Below are positions 40,032 to 49,378 of a DNA stretch of 56,292 bases, piece after piece (position 1 is the stretch's first letter; each line of letters begins with the position of its first letter). This DNA comes from JANLSE01 sp038214135. GTDB taxonomy: Bacteria > Chloroflexota > Chloroflexia > Chloroflexales > Roseiflexaceae. The stretch is taken from the NCBI GenBank assembly GCA_038214135.1, contig JBBQSD010000025.1, positions 1 to 56,292 of the forward strand, in the 5' to 3' direction. A model generated the notes under the pieces. The model saw only the letters and a program-made list of their open reading frames with translations. It made no database searches and was not told the DNA's origin. Both the position numbers and the translations under genes were made by a program.

Positions 40032-42566
40032 ATGGTACGATCACGCCGCCCCAGACCGACTCGCCGCCCTGCCCGTATGCGGGTTACGCCGCTGCTGTTT
40101 GCATGGCGTTTGCTGCTGGCGTTCCTGAAGCTTGGCCTGCTGCTGTTCGGGCTGTTTGTGATTGCTGCTCTGGTGGCCTATCGCTACTATAGCCAGGATC
40201 TCCCTGATCCAGCGGCGATTGGTCGCTACCGCCCCGCTGAGACTACCCGAATCTACGCACGCGATGGCGCAACGTTACTCTACGAACTTGTTGATCCACA
40301 GGGCGGTAGGCGCACTGTCGTAGCGCTTGAGCGCATTCCGCAGAGCCTGAAGGATGCGACGATTGCCGTGGAGGATGCGGAATTCTATAACAACCCTGGG
40401 ATCGATCTGCGCGGTATTGCGCGAGCATTGTTCCAGAACTATGCGGCCGGCGAGATTGTGAGCGGTGGTTCGACGATCACCCAGCAACTTGTGCGGAATG
40501 TGTTGCTGCCATCATCTGAACGTACCAGCCAATCGTTTGAACGCAAGCTACGCGAGGCGATTCTGGCTGTTCAGGTTTCACAGGAATATAGCAAGGATCA
40601 GATCCTCAGCCTGTACCTCAATGAGGTCTACTATGGCAATCAGGCCTATGGCGTCGAGGCAGCGGCGCAATCCTATTTCGGCAAGCATGTCTGGGAGCTT
40701 ACCCTGAATGAAGCCACGCTGATTGCTGGATTACCGCAATCGCCAACTGTGCTCAACCCCTATACTAACCCGAATGGCGCACGTGGCCGCCAACAGGTGA
40801 CACTTGGCCGGATGGTGCGTGTTGGTACACTGACACAGGCCCAGGCGCGGGCTGTGGCCGAAACCCCGCTCCAGCTGATTCGGCCAGATCTTGGTGTGAC
40901 AGCGCCGCATTTTGCTGTGTATGTGCGCGATCTGCTCGAAAAGACCTATGGCCCCGATCAACTGTATCGTGGCGGCTTGCGGGTGGTGACAACCCTTGAT
41001 CGATTATGGCAGGCCGAGGCGCAGCGGATTGTGCGTGAACGGGTGGCGGAGCTACGCGCTCGCAATGCCACGAATGGCGCAGTTGTGATGCTCTCGCCAC
41101 AGGGCCAGATTCTGGCGATGGTCGGTAGTGCCGATTTTAACGACCCAACGATTGATGGGCAGGTGAATGTTGCGCTGGCTGCCCGCCAACCCGGTTCGGC
41201 GCTCAAGCCAATTGTGTATGCGGCAGCGATGCAGAAGGGCTGGACTCCGGCGACGATATTGTGGGATACACCTGTCAGTTACCCACAGGGCGGTGGCACT
41301 GCCTATCAGCCACTGAACTACGATGAGCAATGGCATGGCCCGCAGCGTTTACGGATGGCGCTAGCCAATTCGTTGAATATTCCAGCCATTCGCGCAATTG
41401 ATTATACTGGTGTCGATGCGTTTGTTGAACTGGCCCATCGGATGGGCATCACAACGCTGAACGACCCGCAGCAGTATGGGTTGCCATTAGCCCTTGGTGC
41501 TGGTGAGGTGCGTCTGCTCGATCTGACCAATGTCTATAGCACAATTCGCAATAGTGGCCGCTTTCGTGAGCCGGTGGCGATTTTGAGTGTGACCAATGCG
41601 CGTGGTGCGGTATTGGAGCGCGCCGAATTCGGGCCAGGCCGCCAGGTGCTTGGCGAACACGGCGAGCAGATCGCCTACCTGCTGACTGATATTCTGAGCG
41701 ATAACCAGGCCCGCCAGTTTATGTTCGGGCCAAATAATGTGATGGAACTGCCGGATGGTCGGCTGGCGGCAGCGAAGACGGGCACATCGAATGAGTGGCG
41801 CGATTCGTGGGCGGTTGGGTTTACCCCGGATGTGACGATTGGGGTGTGGGTCGGTAACAGCGATTCATCGCCAATGCAGGAGATAGCCGGTTCCAATGGC
41901 GCTGGCCTGATCTGGCGCGATCTCATGATTAGCTACCATACTGGCCGGCCAGCACTGGATTTCGTCCGCCCATCTGGCGTAAGCGCTGCGATGGTGTGCG
42001 CGGCAACTGGCGCATTAGCAGGGCCGGATTGCCCGAATCCCTATTCTGAGCATTTCGTCGCGGGTAGCGAGCCGCAGACAAGCGACATCACGCTGGCGAA
42101 GGTTCGGGTGAGCGGTGATGGCAGTTGCCTTGCTGCAGCCTATACGCCAGCCAATCAGATCCGCGAGATGACATTTGTTGTCTACCCGCCACAGTATCGT
42201 GACCAGGCCGCCAGCACGGGTGTAGCGCAGCCGCCGACACAGTATTGCCCGCCACCAGCACCGCAACCAGGACAACCAGGCACAGCTGTGGCAGCATTCA
42301 GCGTTCCGGGATCAGAGGCAATCGTGAAGGGCCAGGTGCTGGTGCGGGGGACGGCACGGGGTTCGTACACGCTCGAAGTTGGTTCTGGGCGCGATCCACA
42401 ACAATGGCAGACGATCAGCGGTGGCAGTAGTGCAGTTGCCGATGGCATTCTTGGCACCTGGCAGACGGCGAGCCTGCCCGTTGGCCCATACACATTGCGC
42501 CTACGGGTGATCACCCCCGATGGCGTTCCCGCCGACACGCGGGTGGTTGTGATGGTGGAACGGTAG
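40032..42566 (+). CDS. Class A penicillin-binding protein (transglycosylase/transpeptidase)
   Basis: An 844-residue bifunctional peptidoglycan synthase of the PBP1a type. A basic cytoplasmic tail and one membrane helix (about residues 25-48) are followed by the GT51 domain (VEDAEFYNNPGIDLRGIARA near 113, GGSTITQQLVRN) and the transpeptidase domain with active Ser in GSALKP near 388, SLN near 446 and KTGTS near 582. The C-terminus has a Pro-rich linker and a small beta domain resembling Ig-like folds. ATG at 40032 lacks a ribosome binding site. Substrate lipid II links it to uppP. Confidence 0.95.
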   Translation: MVRSRRPRPTRRPARMRVTPLLFAWRLLLAFLKLGLLLFGLFVIAALVAYRYYSQDLPDPAAIGRYRPAETTRIYARDGATLLYELVDPQGGRRTVVALERIPQSLKDATIAVEDAEFYNNPGIDLRGIARALFQNYAAGEIVSGGSTITQQLVRNVLLPSSERTSQSFERKLREAILAVQVSQEYSKDQILSLYLNEVYYGNQAYGVEAAAQSYFGKHVWELTLNEATLIAGLPQSPTVLNPYTNPNGARGRQQVTLGRMVRVGTLTQAQARAVAETPLQLIRPDLGVTAPHFAVYVRDLLEKTYGPDQLYRGGLRVVTTLDRLWQAEAQRIVRERVAELRARNATNGAVVMLSPQGQILAMVGSADFNDPTIDGQVNVALAARQPGSALKPIVYAAAMQKGWTPATILWDTPVSYPQGGGTAYQPLNYDEQWHGPQRLRMALANSLNIPAIRAIDYTGVDAFVELAHRMGITTLNDPQQYGLPLALGAGEVRLLDLTNVYSTIRNSGRFREPVAILSVTNARGAVLERAEFGPGRQVLGEHGEQIAYLLTDILSDNQARQFMFGPNNVMELPDGRLAAAKTGTSNEWRDSWAVGFTPDVTIGVWVGNSDSSPMQEIAGSNGAGLIWRDLMISYHTGRPALDFVRPSGVSAAMVCAATGALAGPDCPNPYSEHFVAGSEPQTSDITLAKVRVSGDGSCLAAAYTPANQIREMTFVVYPPQYRDQAASTGVAQPPTQYCPPPAPQPGQPGTAVAAFSVPGSEAIVKGQVLVRGTARGSYTLEVGSGRDPQQWQTISGGSSAVADGILGTWQTASLPVGPYTLRLRVITPDGVPADTRVVVMVER

Positions 42567-42599
42567 GGGGTGCGACGTATTCTTTTGGAAGGGTCGGGT

Positions 42600-42659
42600 G
42601 CGGACCCATGTGTCCGCCAACCAGTGCGGAACAGCGCGGGCCGACACGTGGGTCGGCCC
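42600..42659. repeat. Pair of short hairpins GCGGAC/GTCCGC and GGGCCGAC/GTCGGCCC
   Basis: Arms at 42600-42605/42612-42617 and 42638-42645/42652-42659. The inner sequences are similar (CCATGT, ACGTGG), as if one hairpin was inserted next to another. Confidence 0.6.
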
Positions 42660-42705
42660 ATACGCATGGACGCAGCGCAGGCCGCCGCAGAAGTTTACCC
42701 CGGTA

Positions 42706-42727
42706 GGGGCGGTTCGCGAACCGCCCC
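42706..42727. repeat. Perfect 22-bp palindrome of the GGGGCGGTTC family
   Basis: GGGGCGGTTC-GC-GAACCGCCCC. It lies nine bases past the DUF3445 stop codon on the minus strand. Confidence 0.75.
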
Positions 42728-42736
42728 ATAGGCATT

Positions 42737-43666
42737 TTAGGCTGCCCGTTCCAGGTATTCACGTAATGGCGCAATGAAGATTGCCATGCCCTTGTAGGCG
42801 ATTATTTCGGGCGGGGTGGTTCGCAGCACACCCAACAGCTTGCTGCGGAAGGTAGCATTTGCAACAAGCTGGGCGATTGGCGCAATATAGGTATGGACGG
42901 TAAACAGGATCGTGTTTGTGCGTGGCAGGCGCGTGAGAGTCTGTCGTTCGGTGCGGAAGCAGCAGCGCTGGCCAGCATTATCGGCATTCACGCCCTCACG
43001 TTCTCCATCGAGTTCGTGGCCGAAGCGGGTTGCACGGTTGAGTTCACCGGTTGCGAGAATGGACCAATTCAGCCGCCAGACGGGCCGTTCGGCCTTGAGG
43101 CGTTCCAGCAATAGGCTCGATGAGCGACCGATCTGTTCGGCGAACCCTGGTACGGAATCGTGGATGGCAATAAACGGCTGGCCGATTTTGTCGTCCAGGC
43201 ACCAGCGATTGGCATAACAGAGTTGCCCTGCGATTAACGGAAATCCGGCTGTCGTATCGGCACTTAGCAACAGTAGATCCTCCTGAACCTGCCGACCGGC
43301 CCAATCTAATGGAGCGCACGGCAGATCAGCATTCACACCAGGGCGGAACAATGCCTGTGTGTTTGTCTGGTGGTTGTGCCAATGCCAGATCGGGCCGCTG
43401 CGATCCAGCGTGAATTGTTGGGGATATATGCTGGCGAGTGTGGTCAACACCAGTTCCAGAACATCCCATTGGGCTGGCTCACAACCAGGAAGGGCCTGTG
43501 CATAGTAGCGCAGATCGCTTGATAGAATATGCTGCTTGAGTGCGACTTCGGGCAGATAGTGATCTGGGTCGATTTCAATCAGGCACTCATTGCCCAATGG
43601 CCGTGCGCCGATGGCCATGCGGTAGGCATCTTCGGCAAGTGTGAGGAATGGTGATTCTTTTGACAT
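42737..43666 (-). CDS. DUF3445 haem-dependent oxidative N-demethylase-like protein
   Basis: A 309-residue soluble protein. The pattern RTERQTLTRLPRTNTILFTVHTYI near the C-terminus is the family hallmark, and LNWSILATGELNRATRFGH and PFIAIHDSVPGFAEQIGRSSS are typical. Members related to the alpha subunit of haem-dependent dimethylamine demethylase oxidise a C-N bond with oxygen and a haem cofactor. No partner subunits are adjacent, so activity on dimethylamine is uncertain. ATG at 43666 has no strong ribosome binding site; it is divergent from the amidohydrolase gene. Confidence 0.88.
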   Translation of the reverse strand: MSKESPFLTLAEDAYRMAIGARPLGNECLIEIDPDHYLPEVALKQHILSSDLRYYAQALPGCEPAQWDVLELVLTTLASIYPQQFTLDRSGPIWHWHNHQTNTQALFRPGVNADLPCAPLDWAGRQVQEDLLLLSADTTAGFPLIAGQLCYANRWCLDDKIGQPFIAIHDSVPGFAEQIGRSSSLLLERLKAERPVWRLNWSILATGELNRATRFGHELDGEREGVNADNAGQRCCFRTERQTLTRLPRTNTILFTVHTYIAPIAQLVANATFRSKLLGVLRTTPPEIIAYKGMAIFIAPLREYLERAA

Positions 43667-43764
43667 ATGAGTGAGTGCAGTCTGTTATCTTAGCATCTTG
43701 ACGAGGCAGCAGCATTCAGGCATACTACCAAGCACTATCGCAAGTTTACCATAGAGGCCATGCC

Positions 43765-45417
43765 ATGCCAACCACAATCCTATACAACGGGACAATCTAT
43801 ACGATGGACCCCGCCCAGCCGCGTGCTCAGGCGATTGCCATCAATGATGGCCGTGTTGTGGCTGTCGGGAGCGAGGGCAAGGTTCAGGCTGCTGTTGGCC
43901 GAACTGCCGAGGGAATCAATTTGCGTGGCCGCGCCGCTATTCCAGCGCTGACAGATGCCCATGTTCATTTGATCTGGCATGCGCTGGCCCGCCAGACGAT
44001 TCGGCTTGATGGGATTGCGGATTTTGATGCGGTGTTGCGCCAGATTACTCCGTTTGCAACGGCTGGTTCTGGATGGTTGCAGGGTGGCGGTTGGGATCAT
44101 ACCCTGTGGGGCGGGCGTTGGCCGACAGCCGCTGATCTGGATAAGATTGTGCCCGAGCGCCCGGCCATGCTAACCCGCAAGGATGGCCATGCGGCATGGC
44201 TGAATACGGCTGCACTCATTACTGCGGGTATCGATGAAACAACTCCCGATCCCGTTGGCGGCAGTATCCGGCGCGAACATGGCACGCCAACTGGGATCTT
44301 GTATGAGACGGCGATTGATCTTGCCCGCCGCCATATTACCGAAATCGGCACAGAAGAGCGTATGGCCGCCGTTCGTGAGGCGATTGTCGAAGCCCATTCG
44401 TATGGCATGGTTGGCATGCATATACCAACAAGCATGCGCGCCGGCGATGGGCTGATGCATCTGAGTGATATTCAGAAGTTGCGCGAGGCTGGCAAACTGC
44501 CACTACGCTGCTTGCAGTATATTGGCCTCGATGGTTTGGACGATGCGCTGCGATTGGGTATTCGTAGCGGCATGGGTGATCGCTGGATCAGGATCGGTGG
44601 CGTGAAGATGTTTGCCGATGGATCGCTTGGCTCGGAAACGGCAGAAATGCTCGCGCCATATGAGAGTGGCAGCGGCAAAGGGCTGGCGACGATGCCGACG
44701 GATGAGCTATTTGATGCGGTTCAGCGTGCCATGCAGGGCGGCCTTTCGGTGATGGTGCATGCAATTGGTGATGCTGCGAACCGCAAGGTGCTTGATGCAA
44801 TTGAGGCGGCTATGCCAAAACGCTCTGAGCAAACACGCTCGCCAAGCGATGATTCTGAAACCCAGTACACGATCCGAAATGCGCAATATCGTATTCCAAA
44901 CAGGATCGAACACTGTCAGATTGTGCATCCAAACGATATCCCGCGCTTCGCCAAGCTTGGGGTGATTGCCTCAATGCAACCGATCCACTGTACCGCCGAT
45001 ATGGATACCGCCGATAAGCTGTGGGGTGAACGCTGTGCGACGGCCTATGCATGGCGGGCACTCAAACAGGCTGGTGCAATTCTCGCATTCGGATCGGATG
45101 CACCAGTCGAATCGTTGAATCCCTGGCTGAGTATTCATGCGGCTGTGACGCGCCAGAAGGTCAATGGCTCGCCAACGGGCGGCTGGTATACCAGCCAGCG
45201 GCTCAGTGTTCACGAGGCATTGTGGGGCTTTACAGTAGGCGCGGCAACGGCTGCGGGTGCGGCTCACGAACAAGGCACGCTGATGCCTGGCATGTTGGCC
45301 GATATTACGGTGTTGACGCAGGATCCATTCAAGATTGATCCAAGCACACTACATGCAGTCCAGTCCGATATGACCATCCTGGAGGGCCAGGTTGTGTGGG
45401 AGCGGCGTGGGACATAA
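43765..45417 (+). CDS. Amidohydrolase family 3 (YtcJ-like) metal-dependent hydrolase
   Basis: A 550-residue TIM-barrel hydrolase. The metal site opens with ALTDAHVHLIW, with GGWDHTLW, MLTRKDGHAAWLNTAAL, VMVHAIGDAANR and IEHCQIVHPNDIPRFAKLGV following and FGSDAPVES for the metal Asp. Members remove N-formyl or acyl groups; substrate unknown. Residues of about 351-378 form a hydrophilic insertion between two normally close segments; its end (about NAQYRIPN) reads like repeat DNA. ATG at 43765 follows GAGG at six bases. No signal peptide. Confidence 0.9.
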   Translation: MPTTILYNGTIYTMDPAQPRAQAIAINDGRVVAVGSEGKVQAAVGRTAEGINLRGRAAIPALTDAHVHLIWHALARQTIRLDGIADFDAVLRQITPFATAGSGWLQGGGWDHTLWGGRWPTAADLDKIVPERPAMLTRKDGHAAWLNTAALITAGIDETTPDPVGGSIRREHGTPTGILYETAIDLARRHITEIGTEERMAAVREAIVEAHSYGMVGMHIPTSMRAGDGLMHLSDIQKLREAGKLPLRCLQYIGLDGLDDALRLGIRSGMGDRWIRIGGVKMFADGSLGSETAEMLAPYESGSGKGLATMPTDELFDAVQRAMQGGLSVMVHAIGDAANRKVLDAIEAAMPKRSEQTRSPSDDSETQYTIRNAQYRIPNRIEHCQIVHPNDIPRFAKLGVIASMQPIHCTADMDTADKLWGERCATAYAWRALKQAGAILAFGSDAPVESLNPWLSIHAAVTRQKVNGSPTGGWYTSQRLSVHEALWGFTVGAATAAGAAHEQGTLMPGMLADITVLTQDPFKIDPSTLHAVQSDMTILEGQVVWERRGT

Positions 45418-45421
45418 GAGC

Positions 45422-45474
45422 GAGAACAAGCATATCTCAGACTCTTGCTCCCTTGTTCAGCGACAAAAGAACAA
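45422..45474 (+). repeat. 53-bp dispersed element, copy 2
   Basis: Starts GAGAACAAGCATATC and closely matches copy 1. Arms GAACAAG, CTTGTTC and GAACAA occur in this order. It begins five bases after the amidohydrolase stop codon. Confidence 0.75.
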
Positions 45475-45525
45475 TGACAAACATTCCCGGTAATGTCTCT
45501 TTATAGCTCAGATGAGATATCTATT

Positions 45526-46779
45526 ATGAATGATCTTCTCCAGCGCGGAATAGAGTTGGCGCGAGCAGGGCAGCGCGAGCAGGCACGAACAACTCTGTTG
45601 CAAGTGGTTGAGGCAGATGAAACCAACGAACTGGGTTGGCTATGGCTTTCGGGTGTAATGGATACCCCTGAGGACATTCGGGTCTGCCTTGAAAATGTGC
45701 TTGAGATCAATCCAGAAAATCAGCAGGCTCAACAGGGTATCGAATGGCTCAATGCGCACTATGGCATTCCCATGGCTTCAGAACCGGAGCCAGAACCAGA
45801 ACCGATAGCGGCTGTACATGCCCCAGCAACACCAGCGGCTCCTGTAGCAGTGCCGGTTGCGCCGCCGATCTTAGATACACCGGTGGTTGAGCCAGAGAAC
45901 CCCTGCCCCTATTGTGGTGCGCCAACAACATTCGGCCAGCGGAATTGCTTGCGCTGCCGCAACAGCCTGATGATTCGGGGAGAGCCACGGGAAAAACGCT
46001 CGGTGTGGCTATCGATCCTGGCTGGCCTGCGTCTTCTTGATGCGAGCCTGACGGCACTTTCTGCGTGTGCGGTGCTTGCTCTGGCCGTTGCGGCATATCA
46101 GGCTACCCAGGCGATCATTGCAGTGCCAGGTGTGGCTCGCGCCAACCCTGCGATCATAATTGCAACGATTGGCGTGTTGATCATGATCTGGGCTGGGCTT
46201 TCGTTTAGCATTGGGCGTGGCCTGCTGCGCCGTGTGCGCTGGGCCTATTATGCAACAATCATTCTAGCGGTGTTAGGCCTGATTGCCGCGCTTATTCAGT
46301 TCGTTGGTGGGCAGGCTGCACTGGCGGTACTTAATACGACGGCAGCACAATCGGGTGGGCCACCTGTTACGCCTGAACTCGTACGCAGTATTGCCTCAGG
46401 GGTGCTTGTTTTTAGCCTGGTGCTTCAGGGGCTGTATATCGCCCTGATTGCGGCCAGTTTCCGCGATTTCTATGGCCCGCTGTTGCGATTTTCACCAAGT
46501 TTCAAGCGTATTGATCATACAACCAACTATAACAATGGTGTCGCCTATAAAAACCGTGGCATGTGGTACATGGCCATGCGCGAATGGGAATTGGCCGTTG
46601 GGCGCTCTTCTCCGAATACCACCTATCTTCATGCTCTTGGGCTTGCCTATGCACAGATAGGCCGCTTCAGCCGTGCCCGTATAACCCTTGATCAGGCACT
46701 TGAACTCGCTCCTGGCAATGCTCAAATGATGGAAAGCCGTACACTGATTGAGACGATGGCTTCTGCCCAGAAAGGGTAG
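45526..46779 (+). CDS. TPR / zinc-ribbon / four-helix membrane protein (paralogue A)
   Basis: A 417-residue protein. N-terminal TPR-like helices (LLQRGIELARAGQREQARTTL, LGWLWLSGVMDTPEDIRVCL, ENVLEINPENQQA) are followed by an acidic/Pro-rich linker, a zinc ribbon CPYCGAPTTFGQRNCLRC near residue 126, four membrane helices and a C-terminal TPR unit (MWYMAMREWELAVG, GLAYAQIGRFSRARITLDQA). Ribbon and C-terminus should lie in the cytoplasm. No enzyme motif is seen. The start is uncertain: ATG at 45526 or at 45493. The next gene, three bases on, encodes a protein with the same architecture. Confidence 0.82.
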   Translation: MNDLLQRGIELARAGQREQARTTLLQVVEADETNELGWLWLSGVMDTPEDIRVCLENVLEINPENQQAQQGIEWLNAHYGIPMASEPEPEPEPIAAVHAPATPAAPVAVPVAPPILDTPVVEPENPCPYCGAPTTFGQRNCLRCRNSLMIRGEPREKRSVWLSILAGLRLLDASLTALSACAVLALAVAAYQATQAIIAVPGVARANPAIIIATIGVLIMIWAGLSFSIGRGLLRRVRWAYYATIILAVLGLIAALIQFVGGQAALAVLNTTAAQSGGPPVTPELVRSIASGVLVFSLVLQGLYIALIAASFRDFYGPLLRFSPSFKRIDHTTNYNNGVAYKNRGMWYMAMREWELAVGRSSPNTTYLHALGLAYAQIGRFSRARITLDQALELAPGNAQMMESRTLIETMASAQKG

Positions 46780-46782
46780 GCC

Positions 46783-47673
46783 ATGCAGCAACCAACAGAC
46801 GATCAGGACACGCTCACCTGGCTACTTCAGGCTGAAGGATGCCCCTATTGTGGCGCACCAATCAGCCTGAATGCTAGCCACTGTGCTGCCTGCCAGCGTT
46901 CGTTTGTGCTGATGATTCGACCAGAACAGCGCTCAACGCTCATTCTCAGCCTGGCTGGCCTGTGGGGATGTGCTGCTGCTGGCGCCGCGCTGATGATCAC
47001 GGGGGCTGTAGCGCAAACGGCAGGATTACTTCCTCGCGTACAGCCGCAGGAGCAATCAATACCACTTGGTAGAATTGCTGAATTGCTTGGCCTTCCTTGG
47101 AACAATGCACCCGTGGCTGCTGCATCACCACCACCACTCTGGTTCATTCCATCCATGATCATCATCGCACTGATCTGTGCTTCGATGGCGTGGGGATGCT
47201 GGCTACGCAGGCCGTGGGCACTGTATCTGGGCCTTGGTTTATCTATCATACCGCTGCTGGCCGGCATAAGAACAGCATTGTTCTTGCAGGGCCTTCCAGC
47301 ACTTGCACCATTGATTGCCGGAATCCTTGGAAGTGCGCTGCTGATCTTGGCCCATAGTGCGGCAAGCCCACAGCTCCGTGGCGAGCCACGCCGAATTGTA
47401 ACCACACCAGCGGCAGGTAGTGCGCCTGGCCTGTTTCAGGCCGGACGGATGTGTCAGCAACAGGGCATGACGTATCTGGCTGCGCGCTATTGGGCGCGGG
47501 CGCTTGGCAAAGATCCCAGCAACCCAACCTATTCACATGCGTTAGCCTTGGTACTGATCCGTCTCGGCATGCACAAACGCGCCCGAGTATTTGTCGAGCG
47601 CGCGTTGCGTATCGTGCCGCATGATTCCGAACTTCAGGCGCTGCTCAGCGAACTGACAGTAACGCCCAAGTGA
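46783..47673 (+). CDS. Zinc-ribbon / four-helix membrane / TPR protein (paralogue B)
   Basis: A 296-residue protein with the layout of its neighbour but without the N-terminal TPR part: ribbon CPYCGAPISLNASHCAACQ near residue 20, about four membrane helices and a C-terminal TPR-like segment (MTYLAARYWARALG, ALALVLIRLGMHKRARVFVERAL). The similarity of the ribbon (CPYCGAP then Cys-x2-Cys) and the C-terminal repeat shows an old tandem duplication. ATG at 46783 follows the paralogue A stop by three bases, with AGGG upstream. Function unknown; a membrane-bound pair is probable. Confidence 0.82.
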   Translation: MQQPTDDQDTLTWLLQAEGCPYCGAPISLNASHCAACQRSFVLMIRPEQRSTLILSLAGLWGCAAAGAALMITGAVAQTAGLLPRVQPQEQSIPLGRIAELLGLPWNNAPVAAASPPPLWFIPSMIIIALICASMAWGCWLRRPWALYLGLGLSIIPLLAGIRTALFLQGLPALAPLIAGILGSALLILAHSAASPQLRGEPRRIVTTPAAGSAPGLFQAGRMCQQQGMTYLAARYWARALGKDPSNPTYSHALALVLIRLGMHKRARVFVERALRIVPHDSELQALLSELTVTPK

Positions 47674-47711
47674 TTTAGCAATCGATTCGGTTGCTCCGCT
47701 TGATTCATAGG

Positions 47712-49202
47712 TTAGTTTTTGATGGCTGGCAGCCCAACTCGGAACGAGCTCGTAATTCGCAAGAGATTCAACTGGCCCCGCTCAACAAGCTCGGGATCGC
47801 TGTTAGCAACGTGTGCCTGCACATCAAACAGGAATGTGCCATCACCAAGAATGTCGGATACATCTAGGATGCCAGATGATTCCTCATCCTGTGTCAGCAA
47901 CGGGCTAGCAACCGCTGGGTCAAATACGGCTGGGTCGTGCTTGGCAATCTCGAAGATTGTATCCTGAGCGATGCTATAGCGCCAGATCTTGGCAACATAG
48001 GTCTGGTTGCCGGGATCTTCCTGAATAAGGATCTGGCCATTCTTGCTGATGGTCATGTTATCCATCATCTTTGGCCCTTCGGTTCCATCGAGCAGCATCG
48101 AAATAGTGCCACCCAGGGTGGGGTTGGTTGCATCGGTGAAGCGCAACCGCCATAAGCGGCTTGGTGCGGCAAAACTATTGGTTGTCACGAAGTAGAAGTC
48201 ATTCGGGTTGCTTGGATCCCATGCTCCATCTTCTGGGCGTAGGAAGGTCGTGACACCAGCAGTAACGCTCTGTGTTTCGAGTGCTGCACCAGTGGTATTG
48301 GCCACATTGCCCAAGTCGGCTAGGGTAAAGGCGGTTCCGCTGGCAATGCCGGTGGCGGAGATTTCTGCTGGCACACCCGTGACTTTAACGCCATACAGCG
48401 TGCCATTGTTCAGGCCAGCCTTATCGATTGCAGAGCCGCTGTTGGTCTTGGTGCCAACATAGATATATACCTGACCGCCGGTTCCATCATCTGTACCGGC
48501 AACAATCGTCTTATCGCCAGCAGCTGGATGAGCCAGCGAATTCTCCCAGCTGAACTTGCCAAGCCGTGGCAGTTCATAGGTCGTGCCATCGAGCAGATGC
48601 CCAAATGCCCGCCCTTCGGCACCGGCCTCCTCACCATTCATGAAGATCCGGCCATTATAGCCATTGCCGGTTGCTGCATTATAGAATGCGCTGAGTGGTG
48701 GCAGATCCGCCGAGCAGAAGCGGTTGAACACCACGCCAGTGGTTGGGGCATTGAAGCTGCTGGTGTTCGTATTCCAGGTCGCTACCTGCTGGATGAGATC
48801 CGCGCCGCTCACCACGGTCAGGGTATCCTTGCGAACGACCCATTTCGAGACAAATGCGCCAATTCCGCCATGGGCACGGGCAATGCCTAAAGCACTACCG
48901 AGCTCATGGTTCATCAGCACGGTGAATGTGCCATCGCCATTATCGAAGGCACCCAAGCCATCGGGAATGCCGACCATACGGTATGGTGTTGCGCTGCCAG
49001 GCTTGGTGTTGACACTATCGCCAACCGTCAGGATCGAGGTCAGGCGAGCTGTGGTATCGACAGATACCACATATGGTGCCACCGAGCTACTTGGCCCACT
49101 AATGCCTGCTTGCGGTGTCGGTGCAGCGAGTGTGCTGTTTCCAACAAGCAATAGGCCAGCGACAAAAGCCAAAAGAACAAACTGATTGCGGGTACGAAGC
49201 AT
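47712..49202 (-). CDS. Secreted PhoX-like (DUF839) protein
   Basis: A 496-residue exported protein with a Sec signal peptide (FVLLAFVAGLLLVGNSTLAA). The beta-propeller-type core shows DUF839/PhoX features: MVGIPDGLGAFDNGDGTFT, VLMNHELG, FMNGEEAG and TFLRPEDGAWDPSNPNDFYF, with acidic residues suited to calcium. PhoX enzymes are calcium/iron alkaline phosphatases; whether this one is catalytic cannot be said. ATG at 49202 follows AGGAG at eleven bases; a 44-codon extension to 49334 runs into repeat DNA and is rejected. A phosphate link with pstS at 15 kb is possible but distant. Confidence 0.85.
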   Translation of the reverse strand: MLRTRNQFVLLAFVAGLLLVGNSTLAAPTPQAGISGPSSSVAPYVVSVDTTARLTSILTVGDSVNTKPGSATPYRMVGIPDGLGAFDNGDGTFTVLMNHELGSALGIARAHGGIGAFVSKWVVRKDTLTVVSGADLIQQVATWNTNTSSFNAPTTGVVFNRFCSADLPPLSAFYNAATGNGYNGRIFMNGEEAGAEGRAFGHLLDGTTYELPRLGKFSWENSLAHPAAGDKTIVAGTDDGTGGQVYIYVGTKTNSGSAIDKAGLNNGTLYGVKVTGVPAEISATGIASGTAFTLADLGNVANTTGAALETQSVTAGVTTFLRPEDGAWDPSNPNDFYFVTTNSFAAPSRLWRLRFTDATNPTLGGTISMLLDGTEGPKMMDNMTISKNGQILIQEDPGNQTYVAKIWRYSIAQDTIFEIAKHDPAVFDPAVASPLLTQDEESSGILDVSDILGDGTFLFDVQAHVANSDPELVERGQLNLLRITSSFRVGLPAIKN

Positions 49203-49304
49203 ACTAGTCAATCTCCTAATGCTGTGGCTATCGAACATGTGTAGAACTGTTTCGTTACGTTCATAGCAAGAATACATACACCGAACACGATGCTGCTTGT
49301 TCGC

Positions 49305-49357
49305 TTGTTCCTTTGCCACTGAACAAAAGAACAAGAGTCTGATGGTGCGTTGTTCTC
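49305..49357 (-). repeat. 53-bp dispersed element, copy 3 (inverted)
   Basis: Read on the minus strand it begins GAGAACAACGCACCATC and continues AGACTCTTG, matching copies 1 and 2. It lies about 100 bases upstream of the PhoX-like start codon. Confidence 0.7.
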
Positions 49358-49378
49358 TCTCTATACGTAAGGATACCT

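Noticed and set aside
49203..49334. N-terminal extension of the PhoX-like protein
   Set aside because: It is encoded partly by the inverted 53-bp element and precedes a clean signal peptide that begins at 49202.
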